A stretch of 64,000 nucleotides of DNA from Cycas panzhihuaensis (lineage: Eukaryota > Cycadophyta), in NCBI GenBank assembly GCA_023213395.1, contig CM041465.1, positions 202,375,741 through 202,439,740 of the forward strand, read 5' to 3'. The notes beneath the pieces are model-generated. The model was not told the DNA's origin. It searched no databases and saw only the letters and a program-made list of their open reading frames with translations. A program made the translations under genes and the position numbers. Below are positions 46,761-57,770 of the stretch, one piece after another. Numbering within the stretch: position 1 is the stretch's first letter; every line of letters begins with the position of its first letter.

Positions 46761-47361
46761 TGTGGAAAATGGGCATTAGGCCACATTAGTCCCAAGATCA
46801 TAAGTAAAAGCACAATACTACAAATGCATGAAGCATAAAACATAAAGGCCACATTAGTCCCAAGATCATAAGTAAAAGCACAATACTACAAATGCATGAA
46901 GCATAAAACATAAAGAACACAAAGATAAATAGGAGCAAGATCTAGATACTGTAAATGGGGATTGGAATTAGTCCAACCACCAAAGAATGCTTCAGCTTGA
47001 TTAGCAAACTGACAGAATAACAATGAGCTCCTCCTCTCAACATGAGCAACAATGAAGAGAGGCCTTTTTAAATAGAAGAAGATGAGAGGCCAAAGGCTAT
47101 TGCATGATTGACAAGTGTCAGTCATGCAATGCATGCTTGCATGTAGGACAAGTGTCCATTGGGAGCTCATGTGAGCAAAAGTGCAAGGGGGTCATTTGAC
47201 CCTTAAGTTACAATGTTATGTCACTAGACATAAAGTCAGTGTGTACTTCATCACTTAAGTGATAAAGTTACACCTAAAGTGCAAAAGTGCACACATAATA
47301 CAAGAATAGAAAATACATTAGCTTAACATTATAAACATAAGGTAAACCATGAGGTTTAACA
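46761..47361 (-). repeat. 3' LTR of copia at 46761, 601 bp with 68-bp duplication
   Basis: TGTGGAAAAT...GTTTAACA. Bases 46779-46846 are repeated at 46847-46914. The other LTR lacks this repeat. A TATA-like element for minus-strand transcription lies near 47066-47075 (minus strand CTATTTAAAA). Confidence 0.95.
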
Positions 47362-47373
47362 CCCCCCCTTATT
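47362..47373 (-). other. Polypurine tract, copia at 46761
   Basis: Minus strand AATAAGGGGGGG, directly upstream of the 3' LTR. Confidence 0.85.
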
Positions 47374-47374
47374 G

Positions 47375-49249
47375 TTTATAATGTTGAGTCGGACTCTAAG
47401 ACCATCTCTAAATTTTACAAATTTGTCTCTACCAAGTGGCTTGGTAAAGATATCTGCTGTCTGTTGCTCCGTTGGTCGATATTGAAGTGTGATCTCACCA
47501 CTGTGTACATGCTCCCTGATGAAATGGTGGTGAACTTCAATATGCTTGGTCCGTGCGTGGAAGACTGGATTCTTAGTTAGCTTGAGGGCACTCTAATTAT
47601 CACAAGGAATGCTGGTTGGCTGCTGCTGCTGAAATCCAAGCTCACTAAGAATCCGTCGAAGCCAGATAGCCTCACAAGCTACGCTGACTGTAGCTTTGTA
47701 CTCTGCTTCAATGGAGGACAAGGTAACATTTGGTTGCTTCTTGCAACTCCATGAAACAGTTGCTGAACCAAGGGTGAAATAGTAACCCGAGGTAGATTTC
47801 CTGCTATCCTGGCATCACCTTGATCGAATCGAGAGAACCCCTCCAAGGTGAAGCTCTCCTTATGTACATACTCAAGTCCAAGCTGTAATGTTCCTTTGAT
47901 ATACTTGAGTATGCATTTTCTGCTACAATGCTTGATTGGGTTGAGACATGAAGTGAGCAAATCAACAGCGCAAATGAGATGTCTGGACGACTGTTGGTGA
48001 GATATATCAAGCTACCAATCAACTGTCAATAAAGAGTGGAATCTGCTGGTTCAGCTTCCTCATTAAGAGAAAGCTTGGTGTCGTTCTCCATGGGTGTAGG
48101 TGCCGTCTTGCAGTCGTGCATCCTGAATCTCTGCAAGATGTCCCAAAAATATTTTGTTTGCGAAATGAAGATATAGCCTAGTTGCTGCCATACCACAAGG
48201 CCTAGAAAATAATGGAGAAGTCCAAGATCAGTCATCTCAAAACTTCTCTTCAAATCATCCTGGAGAACATTGATGAGCTTAGTGTCATCACCCATGATCA
48301 CTAAGTCATCTACATACAAGGCAATATAAATGACATGGTGATGTTCATGCTTGATATATAAGTTTGGATCAGATGTGGATCGATGAAACCCATGTCTCAA
48401 AAAGTATTCATCGATTTTTACGTACCATGCTCTAGGAGCTTGCTTCAAGCCATACAAAGCCTTCTTGAGGCGACATACCATATGCTCCTTGCCTTGTTCC
48501 TTGTAACCAGGAGGTTGCTCCAAGTACACCTCCTCTTGAAGATCGTCGTTGAGGAATGCACTCTTCACGTCCATCTGATATACGGGCCATTTGCATTGTG
48601 CAGCTAAGGCCAAGAGAAATCTGATGGTGTTCATGTTTACTACAGGTGCAAAGGTTTCCTCGTAATCAATTTCTTCCTTTTGCTTGAACCCCTTTGCTAC
48701 AAGTCTTGCTTTACGCTTGAGTGTCCCATCAAGATGGAATTTGGTCTTGTAGACCCATTTACAATGATTACTGTTTGTGTGGAGGCAATTTGACCAAGTC
48801 CCAAGTACCATTCTTGTGAATGGATTGAATCTCCTCATCCATGGCAGCTTTCCAACTATCACTTTGTAAAGCCTCTGAAAAGGTAGTAGGCTCATCAATA
48901 GAAAGCACTTCAGCCATAAGTGCAAAGTTTGTTTGCTGCTGATACTTTGATGGACGTTTCCCTTCAATGATTTGACCATCCTGTACCGTTTGAGTGTACC
49001 ACTTAGATAACTTATGAAATGATGTGGCATGAACCTCAATATCTTCTGGTCTAAGTGTAGGAGTAACAGAAGATGAAGTGGAAGGTTCAAGTGGAGCAGA
49101 TGAAGATGAAGTAGATGGTACAGGAGGTGCAGATGAAGAACATGGTGTATAAGATTGAGAGGAAGGGAAGTCCTCAACAATCTTTTTCCCTTTGTCAATG
49201 GGGGGTTGGATTGATGCCATATCCAACTCTTTTTTATCATCCTCAACAA
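47375..49249 (-). pseudogene. Copia RT-RNase H
   Basis: The RT frame from about 48780 to 48026 reads CKWVYKTKFHLDGTLKRKAR, AFLNDDLQEEVYLEQPPG, ALYGLKQAPRAW and IALYVDDLVIMG, so the catalytic pair is intact. The frame's first part (49249 to about 48800) is out of register with the integrase tail, which uses the adjacent frame; a one-base slip near 48775 separates them. RNase H (48025-47375) is split in three frames: GSLIYLTNSRPDISFA, then CILKYIKGTLQLGLEY, then AIWLRRILSELGFQ up to ADIFTKPLGRDKFV. Confidence 0.9.
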
Positions 49250-50560
49250 AGATTACATCTCTTGAGAGATGCATTTTTCTCCCAACTGGATCATACAACT
49301 TGTAGGCTTTGCTATGAATTGCATATCCTACAAAGATGCATTTGAGGCTATGTTTGTCCAACTTTGTTCTTTGTTGATCTGGTATGTGCATATACGCAGT
49401 ACATCCGAATGTCCTCAAATGGCTGATAGTTGGCTTCTTACCCGACCATGCTTCCTCAGGTGTGATATCGGTGACTGCTGTTATAGGACTTCGATTGTCC
49501 ACATAGGCTGCTGTATGAAATGCTTCGGCCCAGTAAGCTCTTGGAAGCCCTTTTGCATGCATCATTGTTTTGGCTTTATTTGCCAAAGTTCTATTCATCC
49601 TCTCGGAGACTCCATTTTGCTGAGGAGTATGAGGAGCTGTGAGTTGTCTCCGAATTCCATTATCCTTGCAAAATTGGTTGAATTCATTTGAAGTGAATTC
49701 ACCTCCATTATCTGACCTTAATGTGCCAATTGAGTAGCGATTCATTTTCTACTTCCGCCTTGAACTCTTTGAACTTGGAGAAGGCTTCTGATTTTTGCTT
49801 TAGGAAGTAGACCCAGACTATGTGAGAGAAGTCATCAATAAAAGATATGTAGTACAATGCTCCTCCAAAGGATTGGGTGGACATGGGTCCACACAAGTCT
49901 GAGTGAACTAATTGCAAAGGATAAGATGCACGCCATGCTTTGCCTTTAGGAAAAGGCAGTCGATGTTGTGTCCCCATTATGCAAGCTTCGCAAAGACATT
50001 TTGAACCATACATCTTTGGAAGCCCATACACCATGCTTCTGTTTATCATACGCTTCAAATTGTCTAGGCTTAAATGTCCTGAACATTGATGCCATAATTG
50101 AACTTTTGACAAAGATGTGGAACCGGTAAGCAGAATCAAGAGTAATGTTATTGGCATCCAACTTGTAAAGACCTTGATCCTCATAGGCTACAGCTACGAT
50201 CTGATCATCTTTATCACAAATGATACATTTCCCATTTTTAAATAGTACGCTCATGTGTTGCTTGTTCAACTGGCTAACAGATAGCAGATTCTTCTCCATA
50301 GAAGGAATGAAGTATGCATCCTTTGTTGGGAAATGATGAGGAAGGATTTTGAGGAGAATGAAAAGGAGCTATCGTGCCTATTCCTGAAATCTCAACTGAT
50401 TCAGCATTTCCAAAGGTCACCGATTGACCTTTACCTTCCTTGATGTTGCATAGGAGTTCTTCACTCCCCGTCATATGTTGAGAAGCTCCTGAATCGACAA
50501 TCCAAGTGTTGTCAATGTTGCATGATTGGTATGCACAAAATAGTTTGTCTTCATTAGCAA
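49250..50560 (-). pseudogene. Copia protease-integrase
   Basis: Protease: DSGASQHMTGSEELL near 50495-50455 keeps the active site. A frameshift follows near 50310, and MEKNLLSVSQLNKQHM continues in another frame. Integrase: LWHQCSGHLSLDNLKRM, then CEACIMGTQHRLPFPKG at 50184-49708, with the zinc ligands present. DLCGPM and FIDDFSHIVWVYFLKQKSE follow. After a second frameshift near 49735 come SDNGGEFTSNEF and GVSERMNRTLANKAK, so the D-D-E residues are present across frames. The tail (to about 49000) is a Ser/Pro-rich linker. Confidence 0.92.
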
Positions 50561-50608
50561 ACTGATTAAAATGGCATTGGTAGCTACCTCTTTGACCCCC
50601 CCCACCTC

Positions 50609-51514
50609 TTAGACCTCCTCGATAGGCACCTCAATTTGGTCGAGGGGGATTACGTCACGATCATTGTTGGAACCTTTGTTGGCGATGTCGTGGGCTGCAT
50701 TGTCTTTGACCACTGGTCGCTGTTGTCTTCGAAGATCCGCTTGCTTCTTTCTGCACTCAGGTGCAATGTGGCCAGGTTTTCCACAATAATGGCATACGAC
50801 ATTAGACTTGGAAGATCCAATATTCATATTTCCAAACTGCTTTGTGAATGCAGTTTTGGATTTTTGATTTGCCTTTGTCTTGGCTATGAAAGCACCTGTT
50901 GTAGATGGTTCTTCATTATCCTTAGCATAAATTTGTTCTTCTTGAAGCAATAAGCTTTCAAGTACATTGAATGTCATCTCCCTTAGTGAACCATCTCGTG
51001 TAGTTGATGATATAAAGCCGTTGTAGTCCTTTGGTAATGCTTTTGTGATGGAGGCTATGATTTCATCTCTTGTAGCTGGACTACCTAAAGTATTTAATTC
51101 ATTACAAACCTCCTTAATGGAGGACAAGAATACCGACATTGGATTTACAAATTTGATAGAGTACAATTTTGCTTTTATCATCAAAATGCGAGCTTCATCT
51201 CGCCTTTCATACAAAGAGGACAATGTGTCCCATGCTTCTTTAGAAGATTGTGCAGAAGAAATATTTTGGTCTACATTTATGTCCACAACCATATGAGTGA
51301 ATGCCAAAGCAATTTCGTATTTGGCCTCCCATGCAGCAACAAGTTCAATATCCACAGGTGCAGGTTGATTATTATTAACCATAAGTGTAGGATTGGGGAT
51401 TCTTCCAGAAACATATCCCCAGAACTCATTCATTATCAAGAGATTCTTTGTGATTCTTTTCCATTCTTGATAATTTGATTGCCCCGTTAGCCTTATGGTA
51501 CATGCATTAAGCAT
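50609..51514 (-). CDS. Copia gag, 301 codons, open
   Basis: This is an uninterrupted gag frame from MLNACTIRLTGQSNYQEWKR. The N-terminal Gag/UBN2 body has EAWDTLSSLYERRDEARI near residue 95 and LNTLGSPATRDEIIASITKAL near residue 145. A complete CCHC zinc knuckle is at residues about 240-253 (CHYCGKPGHIAPEC). It forms the particle shell and binds element RNA. It ends at a stop before the protease frame. It is the only open gag in the window, so a particle protein could still be made if transcribed. Confidence 0.9.
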   Translation of the reverse strand: MLNACTIRLTGQSNYQEWKRITKNLLIMNEFWGYVSGRIPNPTLMVNNNQPAPVDIELVAAWEAKYEIALAFTHMVVDINVDQNISSAQSSKEAWDTLSSLYERRDEARILMIKAKLYSIKFVNPMSVFLSSIKEVCNELNTLGSPATRDEIIASITKALPKDYNGFISSTTRDGSLREMTFNVLESLLLQEEQIYAKDNEEPSTTGAFIAKTKANQKSKTAFTKQFGNMNIGSSKSNVVCHYCGKPGHIAPECRKKQADLRRQQRPVVKDNAAHDIANKGSNNDRDVIPLDQIEVPIEEV

Positions 51515-53758
51515 ATGTATGGCAGCTATCTTTCCACTTGATTAACACTTGAAGCTAGCAGATAACTTGGAAACTCAAAGCTTTCGTCGCTTAAGTTCCA
51601 CCTTCTAACAAGACCAATCCCGATCTTACTAGAAGATCCAACAACCGAATGGAATGATGAGGGTGGAGGACTAGGCTATAGAGTTGGTCCAACTTGATCT
51701 TATAGAAGATCCAAATGTTGACCAAGTTAAATCTAGGACAAGGCGGTAGGGTTGATCCGCATGGACGTACCATGCTTTCCCTAGGATTCACATTGATAAC
51801 ACCCTTTTCGAACCTCCTTTCCTCAAGCAACCTTAATTGCAGGTACCTAATCAAATGCGGTCGGTTGGTCCCCAGGGAATACACCAAGCTTAAGGTTAAT
51901 TTAGAGGCAAGGTTTGAACCTTTTCGAGCCTCTCCATGATTTTAAATTCACTTTTAAACAAGTCTAAGTGAATTTTGATGTCTTCTTACTTGGATCTTTA
52001 TGCCTATTTTGCATACAAAGAATGCTCCTTAAGAAGCAATGAAAGAATGAGCACAAAACAGATTTCAAGTGCTTTATGATCCAAGTGAGGTGCTATGTAT
52101 GCTTGAGTACAATGATAAAGTACTTTGAGTACTTAAAAGAAAATGATGTAAGAAACCTTTGATGACAACAAAAGAGGGTTCCTTTTAACCTTCAAAATCT
52201 AATGAAGTGATGAAGCCACAAGAAAGGTGTACTCAAGAAATGCTCCAAAGCCAACACGAACTCCACGCAGCAGCTGTTGAGACTTAAAATGTCTCAACAA
52301 TCCAACAAGAAAATTGTGATTTTATTAAGTTTCACAATGAGCCTTCTCCTTTTTGAACTTAAGAAGGCTAAGGTCACCATGCAAGGTGCCAAAAAATGAA
52401 GTTAGGTGGTAATTTCCTTCACCTTTACAATGTAGATATGCCTTTTGATTATATTTATTAAGCTCAATGATGCTTTAGTAGCATGAAAGTGTGCTAAAAG
52501 AGCTTAAAACAGTAAGTACAAAAAGGTACTTTTAAGAATCAAGACTGCCAATGTCTGCAAAAAAAAATCTTCAAGTAGGCCCAGCTATAAAAAACTTAAA
52601 GTCTTTTAAGACTCTCCCCTTAAGAAATTAAAAAAAAATTCTCTTAAAACCTTAAAAAATTGATTCACATGAGCATATTGTTCAAAATATGCTATCAAGA
52701 GATTGATTTTTCAATCTTTGGTAGCTAACCGTTGATCGGCGATGACGGTGATGATGACCGCTTCTTGAAAGGAGCCGATATCTTGGTGGCGATTGCTTCT
52801 TGAAATGACGATGGTCTTTGAGCACTACTAACGATGTCTTGATTTGGCGATATAGGAGTCTTGACCAGGCAAACCTTTGTCTTGGACTTAGCGATTTAGT
52901 CTTGAGTTGGCGATTCGGCTATGACTCGAGTGGTAGTCTTGATGTAATCGTGTGATGATTGTCTCTTGTAGATGATTGTGCACTGTGATGATGTGGCACT
53001 TTTCACCGGTGAGTTAGCGATGTAGTGCCGATAGAATCTTGAGTTGGGCATCTTGTTGTGCATTGTGATGAAGTGGCACTCACCGAGTTGCTAAGTCCGA
53101 TGACGGATGGCAATTTGGCAAGACCGTGTTGAATCTTGAGTTGATGTTGTTTAGCCGGCATGAGAGGGCGGTAGGCGTGTCTTGACTTCAGCGATGACCG
53201 GCGATGAGAAGAGCCTATCGCGATTGATGTGGCACTCTGCTGAGTTGGCAGTTTGTAGACTGTCCAGTTGAGTTTTTCAATGCTGAGATGGCAGTTTGAA
53301 GACTGTCCAGTTGATTTTCTCAATGCTGAGTTGGCAGTTTGAAGACTGTGCACTGAGTGCTGACTCAGCAATGAGCTGAGCTGAGCTGGACAGTTTGGAG
53401 ATGTCTTAAATGAGCGATGGCGGTGTGCAGCGATGATTGGATAACTTCTTGAGTTAGCATCGCTAATCGGGCATCTTGAATTAGACGATGTAGACTCGAT
53501 CTTGTTGGGTAAGTGAGATGACCGTCTGGCGAGTTGGCGAGAGCGATATGGCATGCGATCGGGCCGAGGTGGGCTGCTGACTGGGCTTGGCTCGAATCCT
53601 CTTCAGAAATGGTTGAACAGACCTTGCATGCAGGTCCAGAAATGCACAGAAATGGGCTTCTTTAAGTGCAGGGACAACGGATAGTCCAGTGCAGTTTCAA
53701 GAATGGATGAGATAATAAACTAACAGTGCTTAAACAAACTAAGTTCAGAAACCTTTCA
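51515..53758 (-). other. Long leader of copia at 46761
   Basis: 2.2 kb lie between the primer site and gag. It holds a sense-strand 183-codon frame (53554-53003), rich in Ser, Gln, His and Arg, with no recognised domain. It also holds three imperfect 43-bp tandem repeats (about 53241-53370). From 51515 to 53000 no coding signal was seen. Confidence 0.7.
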
Positions 53759-53770
53759 GCTCTGATACCA
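53759..53770 (-). other. Primer-binding site, copia at 46761
   Basis: Minus strand TGGTATCAGAGC, iMet type, two bases from the 5' LTR. Confidence 0.92.
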
Positions 53771-53772
53771 AA

Positions 53773-54314
53773 TGTGGAAAATTAGCATTAGGCCACATTA
53801 GTCCCAAGATCATAAGTAAAAGCACAATACTACAAATGCATGAAGCATAAAACATAAAGAACACAAAGAGAAATAGGAGCAAGATCTAGATACCAGAAAT
53901 GGGGGGTTGGAATTAGTCCAACCACCAAAGAATGCTTCAGCTTGATTAGCAAACTGACAGAATAACAATGAGCTCCTCCTCTCAAGATGAGCAACAATGA
54001 AGAGAGGCCTCTTTAAATAGAAGAAGATGAGAGGCCAAAGGCTATTGCATGATTAACAAGTGTCAATCATGCAATGCATGCTTGCATGTAGAAAAAGTGT
54101 CCATTGGGAGCTCATGTGAGCAAAAGTGTAAGGGGGTCATTTGACCCTTAAGTTACAACATTATGTCACTAGACATAAAGTGGGTGTGTACTTTATCACT
54201 TAAGTGATAAAGTTACACCTAAAGTACAAAAGTGCAAAAGTGCACACATAATACAAGAATAGAAAATACATTAGCTTAACATTATAAACATAAGGTAAAC
54301 CATGAGGTTTAACA
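53773..54314 (-). repeat. 5' LTR of copia at 46761, 542 bp
   Basis: TGTGGAAAAT...GTTTAACA. It has a 9-bp duplication (GCAAAAGTG unit) near 54225-54240 absent from the other LTR. TSD TGTAT follows. Confidence 0.95.
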
Positions 54315-54319
54315 TGTAT

Positions 54320-55859
54320 GGACTTTAGTGTCATTTTATTTACTTTGAAAAATCTTTATTTACTTTGGGAAGACTTGTTTTAGAGAATTCTTCATCATTA
54401 AAAATGAGGAGGTTTTAATTCTTTTCTAGTAAGAGAGAAGCGCATTTAAAGAAATGAGAAATGAAAGAATATCTAAGGATGACTTATATTAGAGAGTGAG
54501 ATCTAGTCAAAATTTGTTGCTAGGTGATGTTCATATTTATATTATTAATTTCTCTTATGCTACCTTTATTAGAATCTATGTTGTTAATACAGTTATGATG
54601 TTGTAGGTGGAGGCTTTCCTAAAAGGGGTTACTAACATATTGATTCCTCCTATACCCAATATGCAGGAGCTTTTTCCATGGTAATAAAATATATGTTGTA
54701 TGGCATGTAGTGGTGACTCGGTCTAGGATCTTAAATCAATCTTATATATTGATGACTTGGTATAGGACCATGCAATTATAATCTATGATAATGGTTTGAT
54801 TTGGGATCACACATTAATGATTTGGTCTAGGACCGTATGTATGAGTTGGCATTAATTTTAGTCTTGACATATTGGCATGGGAAGAAGTTAGATATGGTGT
54901 GATACCATTATATGAGCCTTAGAGTTTTTACATTGAGCCATAATTTGATTGGTAGTAACGAGCTATTGGGTTTGAGATGTTAAATTAGGAGTTGGTTCAC
55001 GAGTAAAGAGTTAGAAAGAAGTACCCTTAACATTCATATCACATGCCTTAGCTCGAGGGAAGATTCTCATATAGAGTTTTTTAATGGTTAGAGGATGAAT
55101 ATCTTTAAGCAATCTAGGTTTTCCCACCCAAAGATAGGGTTATTATGTCTTAATCTTATGTAAATATTCTACAAAAGTTACAAAATAAATATTAAGATTA
55201 TATTACATGCATGAAAAATAATGTTTGGGTTATTTGTGTTTTAAATCCCATTATGAAGAATAAATTCACACTAGTGTTATATGTAGTGTGTTCTAAATTC
55301 CTATATCTTTAAATTATTAACATAGTATAGAACTTGTTAGTCTTATGGTTTATTATGTATTATTGTTGTTTTAGTGAGTAAGTTTAGACAATCTTGAGAA
55401 GGTGGTATCCTTGGTGTTTGAAAAAGAAAAGAGCTAAAAAAAAAGTTTCTTATTCTACACCATTGGGACATCTTGTTGTTATAGTAATAACATAAGATCG
55501 TTCCAAAGAAAAGGGCATGGAAGAGTTTATTATGAAGGTGGAAGCACACTTATGATAAGAATCGTCAAAGAGCCGAAGATCAATATAAAAAAATTAAACA
55601 ATATAAAGCTAATTTAGTTAGTGAACATGTATGAAAATATTCCAACAACTACCAAAGCTTGGCCCTGCAAGAGTAAAAGGTAATTAGATTCTAAGCATAT
55701 TTTATATGCCTTCAAATACAAAACAGGAAGAAATACACAATCTAAGATTTGCATCAATATGGAGGTGATAGTAAAAAAATTTAAAATTAAGTATAATATA
55801 ATATAACACAAAAGGAAGAAGAACCTCCAAACTATGAGTAGTTAGCAAGGGAAGAAGTA
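54320..55859. other. Continuation of split LTR and AT-rich sequence
   Basis: The first part should be the rest of the chromovirus LTR interrupted at 46760. Short imperfect repeats built on a GACTTGGTCTAGGACC-like core occur at about 54711-54845. The remainder has no supported coding sequence. Confidence 0.4.
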
Positions 55860-56640
55860 ATCCAAATATAGAATTAGAAGGATCTTTAATATACTAACGA
55901 TTTGAATGTCCAAAAACCAAATCATTTGAATATGTCAAAGATATTATATAATCAACCTAATGAGGTAGAAGATGAACATGAAAAACAACAGGCTTCTAAA
56001 GATGATGACCTAACTCATATTATAAAGAACAAACTTCAAGACCTTATAAGTAAATTTTTTTAAGAACATATTAATAAATTTGATAAACAAACAAATGAGA
56101 ATGACACACTTATAGTAAAAGGTGATTGTTTAGAACCCCATATTTATCTATTATATGAAGCCATAGTCAAAGGGAAGATTTCTAAGTAATAATCTTTAAA
56201 TAATAGAAAGAAGTATAGGGATATCAAATAATTTTTAAGGGAGCATCTATCGAAAGGTTCTTCTTGATCTACAACAACATAACCTTATATATGTCAGTCT
56301 TTATTTTAAAGCTTACTACTCATCATAATGCCAAGAATTACAACTCAAAGTTATAAAGCATATGATTATGATATATCCTCCTATTAATAAGAGACAATAA
56401 TAGGTTGTCATTTTAAAATATATTTTAAGGGCAAATTATCTTGAGAAGGGAGTATTGTTATGATCTTAATTATGATTGTAATTATTAATAATTAATGACT
56501 AACATATTTGAGTAAAATGTCCTAACTATTCAAATAGACATTATAATACATATAAATATGTGTACGATATTGTAACTTATATCATTTATTTATTAATTCA
56601 ATATATGTTTTCTAACTTGGACACTTCAATGTATTAAAGA
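55860..56640 (+). mobile_element. Possible decayed retroelement 3' end
   Basis: A purine-rich GAGAAGGGAGTA at about 56443-56454 is followed by TGTTATGATC (56456), resembling a polypurine tract and LTR start. Upstream plus-strand sequence is Lys/Asp/Glu-rich with many stops and no identified domain. Low confidence. Confidence 0.25.
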
Positions 56641-57770
56641 TTGGTTATTTCAAATTGGCATGAGCACATTGTCAATTATCGTTGTAACCATTTTTATCTA
56701 GTATTGCCGATGTGTTCTCTAATTAGTTTATTTTCTTGTTTATTTATGTGTAGTCTTATGTGTGATGAACTTGCAAATTAGTAATGGTGCTAATACCTCA
56801 TAATTGGCCATGCAAATTATTGAATCTGTGAGGTCTACTATAAGTTGGAGTCACACTATGCACGATATGACTTACTCTAGAGTCTAACCCTTTTACTAGA
56901 TTAGTTGGCAACAAGTCTAAATAAGAAAACATAGATGTCATTTATGCGAATGCTAAGATTAGCTTGTGTTGCATCGATACATCAACATGCCATCTCAAAA
57001 TGGTACTAAATTCATAGACTTTGTTATCCAAATTCATCTAAAGATCATTACCTTCAACCCTACAAGAAGAACCCTAAACACAATAAAATAACTTCTACAA
57101 TAAAGAAAGGGTAAAGGTGACTTTTATGCCTTTGGATCCTTACACCCTAAGGGTTATGTAATAGATAATAATAACGATTACTTTTGGTACAAATTTTTAC
57201 CTAGCAAGTGTGGGCCTCATTAACCCAAGCCAAGTAGACTAACGTTAGATTATATGAGTAGAAAGCAAAGAGTCTACCCCTAGAATGATTAGCCGTGTCT
57301 ATGACATTGATTGGAAAGCACAAGTATATTGATGACGTGGATAAAGCTTTTCCAATTGGGTGATCGATGTGCATGTGGTAGCACCACGTACAACTGGATG
57401 CGCACTAAAAAGGTGTACCGGGTCTTTAATTCCTCTGTGCTCTCTACTTCCAATTCTTCGGTTATAACATCGGAGTCCTGTAAAATCATTTCCATTTTCC
57501 AACAACGACGATAACGAGAATTCAAATCAACGGTTTCCATCGTGATTCTGGGGAGGCAGAACGGAAGTATTGACCAGTAACACAGAAAGACACGAGACCA
57601 GTCCAGTAGGACTATGAACGGAGCAGAGGCCATTAAAATACAGAAGAATACGACAATGGTCGCCCAGGCAGAAGCTTAGATTGGCTGGGAAGCTGCTAAT
57701 GTTAAAATTTCAGCGAAAATCACAAGGGAAGTAAGAGAAACGGAGCCAGCCGCCTTCTATTCCAGGAAGC
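56641..57770 (+). promoter_or_regulatory. Upstream region of remorin gene
   Basis: AT-rich to about 57250, then of higher GC content and free of retroelement similarity up to the start codon. It presumably holds the promoter and 5' UTR, but I could not identify a convincing TATA box or transcription start. Confidence 0.35.

Larger units (their letters stand above)
46761..54314 (-). mobile_element. Ty1/copia element, full-length structure
   Basis: Its LTRs at 46761-47361 and 53773-54314 are flanked by TSD TGTAT (46756-46760 and 54315-54319). The primer site is at 53759-53770 and the polypurine tract at 47362-47373. Minus-strand order is a 2.2-kb leader, gag (51514-50609), protease, integrase, RT and RNase H to about 47375. 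LTRs are alike by eye except for about 15-20 substitutions and two small duplications, so it looks like one of the younger insertions. It has frameshifts in protease, integrase, RT and RNase H. Confidence 0.95.

Noticed and set aside
51045-51296. Plus-strand ORF opposite the copia gag
   Set aside because: Shadow of the intact minus-strand gag frame.
57289-57633. Minus-strand 114-codon ORF upstream of remorin
   Set aside because: No family signature; it lies in the probable promoter and 5' UTR of the plus-strand gene.
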